DNA of 64,000 nucleotides from Aquicoccus porphyridii (GCF_008369105.1 NZ_VINQ01000006.1:1-64000), one strand, 5' to 3'. Positions 1-9,448 are shown, counted from the first letter of the stretch. The notes: generated by a model from the sequence alone, not told the origin. Program-made: numbers and translations.

Positions 1-1
1 C

Positions 2-100
2 CCTGACCGACAGACCGCCGAAATCCACATCCGCATCGCACTCATGAACCGCTTCTCTGCCCTCGGCACCGCCGAGATCATCCGCGTGGCTCGACAATGA
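2..100 (+). CDS. C-terminal fragment, LuxR-type HTH-like
   Basis: Only the last 32 codons lie in the window; the gene starts upstream. The visible peptide contains TAEIHIRIALMNRF followed by GTAEIIRVARQ and a TGA stop. Its spacing resembles the recognition helix and last helix of LuxR-type helix-turn-helix domains (pattern T-V/A-E-x-H-I-R-x-A ... A-E-x-x-R-V-A). In that family this would be the DNA-binding end of a response regulator or autoinducer-binding regulator. The fragment is too short to separate these, and the similarity is by eye only. Confidence 0.4.
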   Translation, partial: PDRQTAEIHIRIALMNRFSALGTAEIIRVARQ

Positions 101-288
101 CGGGGCAAGGGGCAGTCACGCCCAACGCGTGAATTGCGCAACAACGCCTCGATTCCGCCCCCGACACCACTTAAACTCAACAAAAGCAAAAGCCTATAAG
201 TTATGAGTGGCCGGCTGCCGTGTTCGAGGATTCGCGCTGGGTATCAATTGGGTAGCAACGGTTTGCTTCCATCCGCTATGTATGTGGC

Positions 289-840
289 ATGGTATTTGCA
301 ACAGGCATGAACCTCCCTTTATGCAAGGCGCGTGTGCATGAAGCATGCGGACCAGCTGCCATGGTGTTTGCCGCGATCTCTGCGGCTCGGGCTGGACGGG
401 TGCTTTGGGTGCGTGAGGCGTGGCAGGAAGAGTTGGTAAACCCCGTTGGGTTGGCGGACTTTTTCGATCCGGCCTGCATGTTGGTGGCCCAGACCAGGAA
501 TCAGACCGAAACTCTGGCCGTTGCGGAAGAGGCGCTCAAGGATGGGGCGGTGCCATTCGTTATCCTCGAGATCACGCGCCCGCTCGATCTGCGCGAAGGG
601 CGACGCTTGCAGCTTGCGGCGAAAGCGGGGAACACAACGGGTTTGTGTCTGATCCCCGAAGGTATGGGCAGCAATGCGGCGGAGACCAGATGGCACTGCG
701 CCCCGGTTTTTGACCCGGATGACTCGACTCTGATGCGCTGGGAAATTATTAAGAACAAATCAGGAACATTGAAGGCCTGGCATGTTCGATGGAATGCAGC
801 GGCGCGTCGTCTCGATGTGGTTTCCCCGGCTGGCGAGTGA
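289..840 (+). CDS. imuA: ImuA, SOS mutasome accessory protein
   Basis: First gene of an imuA-imuB-dnaE2 cassette, which in many bacteria without umuDC carries out damage-induced translesion synthesis. ImuA is a RecA/SulA-like partner with no polymerase activity of its own. The 183-residue product has the hallmark RVHEACGPA near residue 15, a VLWVREAW strand and a C-terminal AETRWHCAPVF stretch resembling alphaproteobacterial ImuA. The N-terminus is shorter than I would expect (only about 14 residues before RVHEACG). An in-frame TAG at 253-255 blocks extension, so ATG 289 or ATG 307 is the start. The 3' end overlaps imuB by 47 bases, so the two are probably translationally coupled. I found one GTTC half-site at 222-225 but no second GTTC seven bases on, so no canonical alphaproteobacterial LexA box is visible. 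Confidence 0.8.
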   Translation: MVFATGMNLPLCKARVHEACGPAAMVFAAISAARAGRVLWVREAWQEELVNPVGLADFFDPACMLVAQTRNQTETLAVAEEALKDGAVPFVILEITRPLDLREGRRLQLAAKAGNTTGLCLIPEGMGSNAAETRWHCAPVFDPDDSTLMRWEIIKNKSGTLKAWHVRWNAAARRLDVVSPAGE

Positions 841-2260
841 CCGGGTTCTGCAGATACGCCCGGTTGACGGCCCCTTTGCGCTGACACTCCGCCAAACGAA
901 TGCGGATCGACTTTATTGCCTGAACCCCGAGGCAGAACGGCAAGGGCTACACCGGGGAATGTCCTTTGCCGATGCGCGGGCGTTCTGCCCCGATCTGCAA
1001 AGCCGCCCGGCAGACCCGCTTGGCGACGAACGGTTCCTGCGCGTGTTGCGCCGTTGGGCCACCCGCTATTGTCCGTGGGTCGGGTTAGAGGGCAATGACG
1101 GGCTGGTGCTGGATATTACCGGAGCCGCCCATTTATTCGGCAGTGAGGCGATGATGCTGGCGGATATGCGCCAGCGGCTTACACGTGCGGGGCTAAACAA
1201 CCGGATTGGGCTGGGCGATACGCGCGGGGCGGCCTGGGCGCTGGCCCATTTCGGAGAAGGCCGGGCAGAGATTGGTCAGCCTTATGCAGCATTGGCAGAA
1301 TTGCCTGTCGCGGCGTTGCGGTTGGAGGAGAAGACCGTCATCGCTCTACAACGCTTGGGTTTGCGCACAATCCGCGATCTGGAAGATGCGGCCCGCGCTC
1401 CGCTGGCCCGCCGTTTTGGGCCGGACCTGATGATGCGTCTGGATCAGGCGCTTGGCCGTCAACCGGAACAGATTACCCCACTGACCGAGCGCCCCCATTA
1501 CGGGGTGCGTATGACCTTGCCCGATCCGGTTGGCCTGTTTGATGATGTAATGGCCGGAACATCGCGCCTGCTGGATCAGCTTTGCACCAAATTGAAGGCG
1601 CAAGAGGCCGGAGCACGAGTGTTGCGGCTGACCTTGCGCCGGGTCGATCAGGAGGCTCATACGGTGGAGTTGCGCCTTGCAGGCCCGTTGCGTGATGCGA
1701 CCCGTATCCTGCCGCTGTTCGAACGGGGCGTGGGGGAAGTTGATGCAGGCTATGGCATCGACCAGATGCGGCTGGAGGCAACACAGGTCGAATCGCAGCC
1801 GATGCATCAGGTCAGTCACATGCCCTCGGGGCGTGCGGATCAGTTGGATGACCTGATCAGCCGGATCGGCACCCGGATTGGGCTGGAAAATGTGCAGCGG
1901 TTTCTGCCTGCCGACAGTCACATCCCGGAACGTAGTTTCATTATTGCAGCAGCGGCTTTTTCAGAACCGGGCGGACCATGGGCAAGCGCGCGCCCACGTC
2001 CCTTGCGGCTGTTCCCGCCGGAGCCCGTCACCGGAACTGGTCCCCGCCCACCCCGGCACTTCCGCTGGCGGCGCATGTCGCTCTCCACGGCACGGGCGAC
2101 GGGACCGGAACGGATTGCCCCGGAATGGTGGCTTCCGGATGAAAACTGGCACAGTGGAATACGCGACTACTGGCATGTGGAAACCTTGCAGGGGCGGCGG
2201 CTCTGGCTGTTTTACACGCCGCAACACCCCGGCTGGTTCGTACAGGGGGAATTCGCATGA
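794..2260 (+). CDS. imuB: ImuB, catalytically inactive Y-family polymerase homologue
   Basis: ImuB is the Y-family DNA polymerase-like hub of the ImuA/ImuB/DnaE2 mutasome and links the beta clamp to DnaE2. The start at ATG 794 gives MQRRVVSMWFPRL, the usual family beginning; an in-frame ATG at 782 would add four residues. Where an active Y-family enzyme has an acidic DMDAFFA-type motif this protein has MWFPRLASDRV. That fits the family, whose members lack the catalytic carboxylates. LDITGAAHLFG near residue 105 corresponds to the palm region. The length is 488 residues, normal for the family. The stop overlaps the dnaE2 start by four bases (ATGA). Confidence 0.9.
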   Translation: MQRRVVSMWFPRLASDRVLQIRPVDGPFALTLRQTNADRLYCLNPEAERQGLHRGMSFADARAFCPDLQSRPADPLGDERFLRVLRRWATRYCPWVGLEGNDGLVLDITGAAHLFGSEAMMLADMRQRLTRAGLNNRIGLGDTRGAAWALAHFGEGRAEIGQPYAALAELPVAALRLEEKTVIALQRLGLRTIRDLEDAARAPLARRFGPDLMMRLDQALGRQPEQITPLTERPHYGVRMTLPDPVGLFDDVMAGTSRLLDQLCTKLKAQEAGARVLRLTLRRVDQEAHTVELRLAGPLRDATRILPLFERGVGEVDAGYGIDQMRLEATQVESQPMHQVSHMPSGRADQLDDLISRIGTRIGLENVQRFLPADSHIPERSFIIAAAAFSEPGGPWASARPRPLRLFPPEPVTGTGPRPPRHFRWRRMSLSTARATGPERIAPEWWLPDENWHSGIRDYWHVETLQGRRLWLFYTPQHPGWFVQGEFA

Positions 2261-5200
2261 TCGAAATTGTACGAGATCACCGACAGGCCGAGACGGCCCG
2301 TTTTGATGCACTGCTCACGAGGCATGGTCGACCTGATTATGCCGAGCTTTGCGTCACGACGAATTTCACCTTCTTGACCGGCGCGTCCCATCCCGAGGAA
2401 ATGGTTGTGCGGGCTGCTGAATTGGGTCTGTCCGCTATTGCAATCACAGACCACAACTCATTGGCCGGAGTGGTGCGTGCTTACCGGGCGTTGACAGAAC
2501 TTCGACGTGGTGTCGAAGAGGCTATTCGCATTCGTTCGCAACACCGGATCGACCAATGTTCGCGTCAAGAGGTGGGTCAACCCACCCCGATTGAACGACC
2601 TGAGGCGGCGCAACTGCCGAAACTGATCGTTGGGTGTCGCCTGGTGCTACGCGATAGCCCGGTCGACTGGATCGCCCTGCCACGGGATCGTGCTGCCTAT
2701 CAACGGCTGACCCGGTTGCTGACCCTGGGCAAACGGCGGGCAGAGAAAGGTGACTGTCATCTTGATCGGGCCGATCTGCTTGCGGCTTGTACCGGTATGA
2801 TCCTGATTGCCCTGCCGCAAGGTGAACTGGACCCCGCCGCCCCGCATATCCAGCAGATGCAGCGCCGCTTTCCCGGCCATGTCTTTCTGGGGGCGACCCC
2901 GCGTTATGACGGCTCCGACCAGGCCTGGCTGAAGGCCTGTGCCCGATTGGCGCTTCAAAGCTCGGCCCCAATGGTGGCGGTGGGCGATGTGCTCATGCAC
3001 CGGGGATCTCGCCGACAATTGGCTGATGTGCTTACCTGCATGCGTGAACATATCACCATCGACCAGATCGGCACCCGCGCCTTGCCCAATGCCGAACGCC
3101 GCCTCAAGGGTCGCGCGGATATGGAACGGGTGTTTCACGATCATCCCGCTGCCCTGCGCCGGACGCTGGACATCGCCGCCCGGTGCAGTTTTTGCCTGAG
3201 TGAACTCAGTTACGAATACCCGGATGAAATTTCCCAAGGCGAATCTCCGCAAGCGCGGCTGGAACGGCTGGCGCGAGACGGGTTGAAACGGCGTTATCCG
3301 GACGGCGCATCCCGGCGCGTTCATGATCTGATGGACAAGGAGTTGAAACTCGTCGCGGAACTGGGTTTTCCGGCATACTTCCTGACGGTTTATGACATTG
3401 TTCAATTCGCCCGCTCGCAGGGCATCCTCTGCCAGGGGCGTGGCTCGGCGGCCAATTCCATCCTGTGTTACCTGCTTGGCATCACGGATGTGTCCCCCGA
3501 GAAAATCGCCATGGTGTTCGAGCGTTTCATTTCGAAACACCGGGGTGAACCACCCGATATCGATGTGGATTTCGAACATGAGCGGCGCGAAGAGGTCATC
3601 CAGTGGATCTACGAAAAATACGGTCGTCACCGGGCGGGGCTTTGCGCCACGGTGATCCATTTCCGCTCCCGTGCGGCGATCCGCGAGGTCGGCAAGGTCA
3701 TGGGCCTGTCCCAGGATGTAACCGCGGGCCTGTCTGGGCAAATCTGGGGCATGTCCAATGGCGGAGCCGATCCAGAGCGGATCAAGGAGCTTGGCCTTGA
3801 TCCGAACGACCGCCGTCTGGCCCAGACCATCCGCCTGATCGGCGAGATCATCGGCTTTCCCCGCCATCTGTCCCAGCATGTGGGTGGGTTCGTCATTACC
3901 AAGGGGCGGCTGGATGAACTGGCCCCCATCGAGAACGCGGCGATGGAGGACCGCACCATCATCGAATGGGACAAGGACGATATCGACACGCTGGGCATCC
4001 TCAAGGTTGATGTGCTGGGCTTGGGGATGCTGTCCTGTATCCGCAAGGCTTTTGACTTGATACAGCAGCATGAGGGAGAGACATTGACCATCGCCTCTGT
4101 CCGGCCAGACGATGCAGCCACCTACGATATGCTTTGCAGGGCGGATGCGGTGGGGGTGTTTCAGGTCGAGAGCCGGGCACAGATGAATTTCCTGCCCCGA
4201 ATGCAGCCTCGTACTTTCTATGATCTGGTGATCGAGGTTGCCATCGTCCGCCCCGGCCCGATTCAGGGCGGCATGGTGCAGCCATATATCAAACGTCGTC
4301 AGGGGTTGGAAAAAGCGGAACCGTTCGGCCCGGAGTTGGAAGCGGTGACAAGTCGTACCCTCGGCATCCCGCTGTTTCAGGAACAAGCCTTGCAGATCGC
4401 CGTGATCGGCGCGGGCTATTCTGCCGAAGAGGCCGATCACCTGCGCCGCTCGCTGGCGTCTTTCCGGCGCATGGGAACGATTGGGCAGCATCGGGACAAA
4501 TTCATCGCCGGAATGCGCCGCAATGGCTATAATCAGGAGGTAGCCGAGCGTTGTTTCGGACAGATCGAGGGCTTTGCCGATTACGGCTTTCCCGAAAGCC
4601 ACGCGGCGGCCTTTGCCATGCTCGCCTATGTATCGGCCTGGCTGAAATGCCATCACCCGGCGGTGTTTGCCTGCGCGCTGCTGAATTCCCAACCGATGGG
4701 ATTCTATGCGCCTGCCCAGATCGTGCGCGATGCGCGTGACCATCAGGTGAAAGTGCGCCCCATTTGCGTGAATACCAGCCATTGGGACAACACCCTGGAA
4801 CACCGCACCGACGGGCCGCTGGCCCTGCGGCTGGGGTTCCGCCAGATCAAGGGGTTCAAGGAAGAAGATGCTGGCTGGATCGTTGCCGCGCGTGGCAATG
4901 GCTATCGCGACCCGGAGTCCCTCTGGCTGCGCGCAGGAGTGGCCCCCGCAGTGCTGGAACGGCTGGCCGAGGCGGATGCGTTTTCCGATATGGGCCTGTC
5001 CCGGCGCGACGCGCTCTGGCAGGTTCGGGCAATCCGGGGACAGGCGCCGCTACCGCTGTTCAACGATCCGATTGACCGGGAAAGCATCCGTGAACCGCAT
5101 GTTACCCTGCCGCCGATGCATCTGGGCGAAGAAGTGGTGGAGGATTACGTCTCCATGCGCCTGACCCTGCGCGCCCACCCGATGGAACTGCTGCGCCCCA

Positions 5201-5637
5201 CACTTCCCGGCCTGACGCCACATGACAAACTGGTTACGACCCCACTTGGCCGTGTCAGCGTCTGTGGGCTCGTCATCACCCGTCAACGTCCCGGCACCGC
5301 CTCTGGCGTGATCTTCCTGACGCTGGAGGATGAGACCAGCGTATCAAACGTGGTTGTCTGGCCCAAAACCTATGAGCGGTTCCGCCGGATCGTCATGGGC
5401 GGGCGGCTGTTGCGGGTGACAGGGTATCTTCAACGCGAAGGGATCGTGGTGCACCTGATCGCCCAGCAGATCGAAGACCTCTCGCACCGCCTTTCCGACT
5501 TGGGACACCCGATGGAGAATGCAGTCAGCCAGACAACGCCGCAAACAGACAACGCCCCACGCCCATTGCCACCACCACGCGCCACACATCCACGGGAGCA
5601 AGCCAAACGCCTGTTTCCCAGCCGGGATTTCCATTGA
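2257..5637 (+). CDS. dnaE2: Error-prone DNA polymerase DnaE2 (ImuC)
   Basis: C-family replicative-type polymerase that carries out the error-prone synthesis step of the SOS mutasome with ImuA and ImuB. The 1126-residue protein starts with a PHP domain (CVTTNFTFLTGASHPEE, then AITDHNSLAG). The polymerase core follows: GRGSAANSILCYLLGITD, then PDIDVDFEHERRE carrying the paired catalytic aspartates, then RPGPIQGGMVQPYIKRR. A C-terminal OB-fold region includes GVIFLTLEDETSVSNVVVW. The length matches DnaE2 (about 1050-1150) and is shorter than the housekeeping DnaE. The ATG overlaps the imuB stop. No convincing terminator was seen immediately downstream. Confidence 0.93.
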   Translation: MIEIVRDHRQAETARFDALLTRHGRPDYAELCVTTNFTFLTGASHPEEMVVRAAELGLSAIAITDHNSLAGVVRAYRALTELRRGVEEAIRIRSQHRIDQCSRQEVGQPTPIERPEAAQLPKLIVGCRLVLRDSPVDWIALPRDRAAYQRLTRLLTLGKRRAEKGDCHLDRADLLAACTGMILIALPQGELDPAAPHIQQMQRRFPGHVFLGATPRYDGSDQAWLKACARLALQSSAPMVAVGDVLMHRGSRRQLADVLTCMREHITIDQIGTRALPNAERRLKGRADMERVFHDHPAALRRTLDIAARCSFCLSELSYEYPDEISQGESPQARLERLARDGLKRRYPDGASRRVHDLMDKELKLVAELGFPAYFLTVYDIVQFARSQGILCQGRGSAANSILCYLLGITDVSPEKIAMVFERFISKHRGEPPDIDVDFEHERREEVIQWIYEKYGRHRAGLCATVIHFRSRAAIREVGKVMGLSQDVTAGLSGQIWGMSNGGADPERIKELGLDPNDRRLAQTIRLIGEIIGFPRHLSQHVGGFVITKGRLDELAPIENAAMEDRTIIEWDKDDIDTLGILKVDVLGLGMLSCIRKAFDLIQQHEGETLTIASVRPDDAATYDMLCRADAVGVFQVESRAQMNFLPRMQPRTFYDLVIEVAIVRPGPIQGGMVQPYIKRRQGLEKAEPFGPELEAVTSRTLGIPLFQEQALQIAVIGAGYSAEEADHLRRSLASFRRMGTIGQHRDKFIAGMRRNGYNQEVAERCFGQIEGFADYGFPESHAAAFAMLAYVSAWLKCHHPAVFACALLNSQPMGFYAPAQIVRDARDHQVKVRPICVNTSHWDNTLEHRTDGPLALRLGFRQIKGFKEEDAGWIVAARGNGYRDPESLWLRAGVAPAVLERLAEADAFSDMGLSRRDALWQVRAIRGQAPLPLFNDPIDRESIREPHVTLPPMHLGEEVVEDYVSMRLTLRAHPMELLRPTLPGLTPHDKLVTTPLGRVSVCGLVITRQRPGTASGVIFLTLEDETSVSNVVVWPKTYERFRRIVMGGRLLRVTGYLQREGIVVHLIAQQIEDLSHRLSDLGHPMENAVSQTTPQTDNAPRPLPPPRATHPREQAKRLFPSRDFH

Positions 5638-6337
5638 CGTATTTACAGGCCGCAGGCGAGGCGAGCAGGCGCTTTCCAAAATCTTGGGCTCAGCGCTTTT
5701 CACGCCTCCTTTTCGGTGGCTGGCCATCTCATCCACTGTCACGGCGTGCGCGGTCGCCAGCCCACTGGAAAGCGCGACGACGGTTGGAACTCAAAGCTTG
5801 CTCAGCGCGCGACGCAGGTGAGCATCGGCATTTCGAGCCGACATGATGATCAAGATGACAGGGGGATTGGGCCGCATTGGCTTCCGGCGGCGACAAGGGA
5901 TCTGCGGCTGTTCCGGGGGCGTTTGACACTCCGGGAGGGACGGGATAACGGTGTCGTGGATTGTTTCGCTGCCACACGCTATTGCACTGCTTCAGGTATT
6001 AGAAAACATGACTCAAGCCTTCCCGCCGACCCAAGCGATTGCGGAAGTCGGGTGTGATCACAAGGGCGACCCGGACATCGGAGGAGAACCGGTTGCGATC
6101 AATCCCGCGATGCTCAATATCCCCTCTGCGACCACTGATATTTCGAGCTGCCGGGCTATCTCTGCAAGCATTTCGATGGTGGAGCCCATGTCTCGGACGG
6201 GATGCCCACCAGAAAGAAAATCGCCGCAGGGGTCGCCTTTTTCGAAGAGCGAGGCCGGGCGCATCATGCTTGACAACCGCGACCTCAGGGGCGTTTTTTG
6301 ATGACCGGGCGCCTTCTGCCCACCTAGGTGACAGCCC
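5638..6337. other. 700-base stretch without a supportable gene
   Basis: Between dnaE2 and the glycan cluster no frame on either strand shows a start with a ribosome-binding site plus a recognisable or normally composed product. Several short open frames exist on both strands, all under 120 codons, and they overlap each other. The leftward frame 6058-6348 contains IARQLEISVVAEGI, a chance-like echo of the EAL-domain VVAEGI motif, with nothing else of that domain around it. The region may hold the promoter of the 6338 operon and decayed coding remnants. Confidence 0.5.
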
Positions 6338-7393
6338 ATGACCGGCACCGTGATTTTCCGTTGTAATGTTTCGGCCAGCGTCGGGGTTGGGCATCTGATG
6401 CGCTGCCGGGAGATGGCGCGCTACCTGGGTGGAATTGGCTGGCGTTCGGTGTTGCTTGGTCCGCCCGACAATCTGCGCCAGAGTGTTGACGAGCGGCTCT
6501 TTGCCGCCTGGCATCCGGTGGAGGTGCGCGGCCCGTCCGATGAGGATGCGGCCCGGGTTCTCACGCTTTGCGAGGCCCATGGCACGCATTATGCAGTTAT
6601 GGACGATTACCGCGTTGATCCGGGTTATCAGGAGATCCTGCGCGCGGCCGGGGTGCGCTGGTTGCAGCAGTTCGACACCTCGCGGCCCTGGATGTTCCAG
6701 CCCGACCTTCTGGTCAATGCCAGCCCCTACGAGCGGCGCGAGCAATACCTGCCTTGGCTGACGGAACCGGAGCGAACCAGAACGCTGTTCGGACCTGCCT
6801 ATGCGGTGCTGCGCCCGGCCTTTTCCGGGATTGCGGCACGCGCCGACGGCCGGCCGGTGCGCCGGGTATTGGTGGCCTTTGGTGGCGGCGATGACCGCGG
6901 CGCGATCGATCAGGCATTGCGCGTGTTGGCCGGGCGGTTGGGGCCGGAGGTGACGCTGGTCATTGTATCCGGCGCAGGAAATCCGCGCTGCGAGCAGATC
7001 GCCGACGTGGTGTCGGCGTTGCCTGACGGCGAGGCAGAATTTCACGTCAACCCGCCCGACATGGCGGGGTTGATGCGCGGTTGCGATCTGGCGCTCATCG
7101 GCGGTGGAACCATGAGCTACGAGGCGGCGATCTGCGGTCTGCCCATGGTCTTTGTCGGGCTGGCCCCCAACCAGGAGCGGTCCTGCCGGGGATGGCAAAA
7201 CCTGACGGGGGCGCCGTTCGTTGGGCTTGTGGGGACGGTGCCCGATGAGTGGCTTTACGAGACGGTTTCAAACCTTGTGGAAGATGACGACAGACGCCGC
7301 GCGATGGCCGTGAAAGGCCGGTCGCTGGTGGACGGAGAGGGCACGCGGCGGCTGGTCGAGGCGCTGCTTGAACGGGAAAGAGAAACGACATGA
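6338..7393 (+). CDS. pseG: PseG-like UDP-sugar hydrolase
   Basis: PseG is a GT-B fold hydrolase that removes UDP from UDP-2,4-diacetamido-2,4,6-trideoxy-altrose on the way to pseudaminic acid. The 351-residue product has the N-terminal loop SVGVGHLMRCREMARYL (G-x-G-H-x-M-R-C, with the family's catalytic histidine). It also has VMDDYRVD near residue 90 and the nucleotide-binding C-terminal stretch IGGGTMSYEAAICGLP near residue 255. It opens a run of overlapping genes: its stop overlaps the next start by ATGA. The family is clear. The exact sugar is not, because pseB and pseC partners are missing from this window. The gene could also act in a related nonulosonic acid route. Confidence 0.8.
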   Translation: MTGTVIFRCNVSASVGVGHLMRCREMARYLGGIGWRSVLLGPPDNLRQSVDERLFAAWHPVEVRGPSDEDAARVLTLCEAHGTHYAVMDDYRVDPGYQEILRAAGVRWLQQFDTSRPWMFQPDLLVNASPYERREQYLPWLTEPERTRTLFGPAYAVLRPAFSGIAARADGRPVRRVLVAFGGGDDRGAIDQALRVLAGRLGPEVTLVIVSGAGNPRCEQIADVVSALPDGEAEFHVNPPDMAGLMRGCDLALIGGGTMSYEAAICGLPMVFVGLAPNQERSCRGWQNLTGAPFVGLVGTVPDEWLYETVSNLVEDDDRRRAMAVKGRSLVDGEGTRRLVEALLERERETT

Positions 7394-8526
7394 GCGGACA
7401 AAAGACCATTCTCGTGCTCGGCACCAATGCCGGTCAGGCGGACCTGATCCGGCACATGAAGGACCGTGGCTGGCGGGTGATCGGGGCATCGCCGGTCCCT
7501 GGTGAACCCGGGCAAGCCTTCTGCGACGCGGTGGAGGCGATCAACATCGTCGACCTCGACGCGCTGGAAGAGGCGGCGCGGCGTCACGCGATCGATCTGG
7601 TCTACTCGATCTCGTCCGACGTGGCGATGAAATCGGTTGTCGCGCTTTCCGAACGCATGGGGCTTGCGCATTTTTACGACAGCGCCCTTGTCGACCTGCT
7701 CGACGACAAGGCGGCGCTGCGCGGCTTCCTGGCCGAACACGATCTCGGGCCGGTGCCGTTTCGCAAGCTGGCAGGTCCGGCGGATGCCGCAGACTGGGAT
7801 CACTTCCCCTGCATGGTCAAGCCGACCGACGCCCAGGGCCAACGAGGCGTTGTCCGGGTCGACCGGCGGGAGGATCTCGCCCCGGCGATCGAGGCGGCGG
7901 TGGGCTTCTCGCGCAGCAAGCAGGCGATTGTCGAAGGATTCCTCGACGGTGTCGAAATCTCGTGCAACGTGCTGGTCTGCGGGGGCGAGGTGAAGATGAA
8001 GGTGCTGTCCGAACGGCTGGTGCATGGCCCCCACGCACTGGGCGTGCCGCGTGGTCACCTGGTGCCCTGCGACGACGTGACCGAGGAAAACCAGCGTGCC
8101 GCACTGGCGCTGGTCGACGGGATCGTTGCTGCGTTGGGGCACCGTGACGGAGTGCTCTATTTCCAGATGATCGTGACCCCGGAAGGCCCCCGCGTGGTCG
8201 AGATCGCACCGCGGCTCGACGGGTGTCACATGTGGCGGCTGATCCGCGCCGCCGAAGGGGCCGACCTCATCGCGATGACCATGGATTGCCTGACCGGCGA
8301 AGGCGCGCCCGCCACGCTGCCCAATGGCGGCGAAGGCGACAGGCACCGCCCGATCCGGGAACTCATGTTTCAGCAGATGGCGCCGGGCCGGCCCTTCGAC
8401 CCCGCGGCTTTCCCGGTGCCAGGGGATGCGATATATCACGAATACCGCTATAACGCGGGCGAAGAGGTGCGGCCGGTGAACGGCACGCTGGACGTCGTCG
8501 GATACTACGTGCGGGAGAGGACATGA
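7390..8526 (+). CDS. ATP-grasp ligase of the glycan cluster
   Basis: ATP-grasp enzymes join a carboxylate to an amine or thiol through an acyl-phosphate. This 378-residue protein has an N-terminal Rossmann-like part (ILVLGTNAGQADLIRHMKDRG) and a central ATP-binding region (FPCMVKPTDAQGQRGVVRV near residues 140-158). Metal and phosphate-binding residues occur around FQMIVTPEGPRVVEIAPRLDG near residue 258. It sits between pseG and an epimerase with four-base overlaps on both sides, so it is made together with the nonulosonic acid enzymes. A plausible but unproven role is attaching an amino acid or similar amide to the sugar. It resembles the carbamoyl-phosphate synthase large-chain ATP-grasp group, but its length shows it is not that enzyme. 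Confidence 0.75.
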   Translation: MSGQKTILVLGTNAGQADLIRHMKDRGWRVIGASPVPGEPGQAFCDAVEAINIVDLDALEEAARRHAIDLVYSISSDVAMKSVVALSERMGLAHFYDSALVDLLDDKAALRGFLAEHDLGPVPFRKLAGPADAADWDHFPCMVKPTDAQGQRGVVRVDRREDLAPAIEAAVGFSRSKQAIVEGFLDGVEISCNVLVCGGEVKMKVLSERLVHGPHALGVPRGHLVPCDDVTEENQRAALALVDGIVAALGHRDGVLYFQMIVTPEGPRVVEIAPRLDGCHMWRLIRAAEGADLIAMTMDCLTGEGAPATLPNGGEGDRHRPIRELMFQQMAPGRPFDPAAFPVPGDAIYHEYRYNAGEEVRPVNGTLDVVGYYVRERT

Positions 8527-9404
8527 CCACAACCGTTGCTGTCACCGGGGCCTCGGGCTTCATCGGCCGCTACCTGTGTCCGGCACTGGAAGAGGCCGGG
8601 CACCGGGCGCTGCGGCTGGGCCGGGGCGCCCCCCAGGGGCCGGACGACCGGCAGACCGATTATTCCCGGCATAGCCTGACCGCGGCGCTGGCGGGCGCCG
8701 ATGCAGTTGTCCACCTGGCCGGGCGCCGCATGACACGCGAAGACGCGCCGATGGATATCACCCCGTTCTGGCCGTCCAACGCCGCCGCCATGGCCGATCT
8801 CGTGGCCGCCGCGCGCGAGGTGGGCGTGCAGCGCATTGTCCTGGCCTCGACCATCGCCATCTATTCCCCCGCCTCGGGTCTGCCCTACCGCGAAAGCGCA
8901 CCGGCGCGCCCGATCAACGCCTATGCCTTGTCGAAGCTCATGGCCGAGGCGCACCTGGAAATGCTGACCCGCGCCAAGGGGCCGTCGGCGGTGGCGCTGC
9001 GTTTTGCCGCCGTCTATGGCCATGGCGAGAAAGGCACCCCGGCGCTGATGAAGTTCATCGGCCAGGCCCGGGCGGGCGAGACCATCGTGCTCACCGGCAA
9101 TGCCAACTATCGCATTGATCAGCTTTACGTGCGCGACGCCGTCTCGGCCATTCAGGCCGCCCTCGCCTCGGATGCGCAGGGGGTCTACAACATCGGTGGC
9201 GGCCGCGCGATCCCGGTGGGCGAGATCGCCGAGACCGTGAACGAGGTCTTCGGCAATGCGGGCAATATCCGTTACGACACCGACAGCGATGCGCCCATGC
9301 CCAAGACCTGCATGGCGCTCGACGCCGCCGCCGCCGACCTCGGCTGGCGCCCGGCGTTCGATCTGCGGGCGGGACTTGAGGATTTCACCGTTTCATGCGA
9401 ATGA
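8523..9404 (+). CDS. NAD-dependent epimerase/dehydratase family protein
   Basis: Extended short-chain dehydrogenase fold protein of 293 residues acting on nucleotide sugars. The NAD-binding GASGFIG motif lies at residues 9-15, a catalytic serine region LASTIAIYS near residue 118 and the YALSK (Y-x3-K) pair near residues 138-142. C-terminal sugar-binding features include RIDQLYVRDAVSAI. It overlaps the ATP-grasp gene by ATGA and is the last member of a tightly coupled three-gene run. The sequence does not tell whether it epimerises, dehydrates or reduces, or on which sugar. Confidence 0.8.
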   Translation: MTTTVAVTGASGFIGRYLCPALEEAGHRALRLGRGAPQGPDDRQTDYSRHSLTAALAGADAVVHLAGRRMTREDAPMDITPFWPSNAAAMADLVAAAREVGVQRIVLASTIAIYSPASGLPYRESAPARPINAYALSKLMAEAHLEMLTRAKGPSAVALRFAAVYGHGEKGTPALMKFIGQARAGETIVLTGNANYRIDQLYVRDAVSAIQAALASDAQGVYNIGGGRAIPVGEIAETVNEVFGNAGNIRYDTDSDAPMPKTCMALDAAAADLGWRPAFDLRAGLEDFTVSCE

Positions 9405-9448
9405 CTTAGGTGCCAAGAGAAGGATTCTGCGTATTGTCCACCTCGACG

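Noticed and set aside
221-236. GTTCGAGGATTCGCG as a tRNA T-arm or LexA box
   Set aside because: No acceptor or anticodon stem surrounds it, and the second GTTC needed for a LexA box is absent.
2647-4803. 718-codon leftward open frame opposite dnaE2
   Set aside because: It is antisense to unmistakable polymerase motifs, and its product lacks family features.
6058-6348. EAL-domain-like string IARQLEISVVAEGI on the minus strand
   Set aside because: Only one short match. No EAL, DDFGTG or other diguanylate phosphodiesterase motif is in any neighbouring frame, so coincidence is likelier than a pseudogene.
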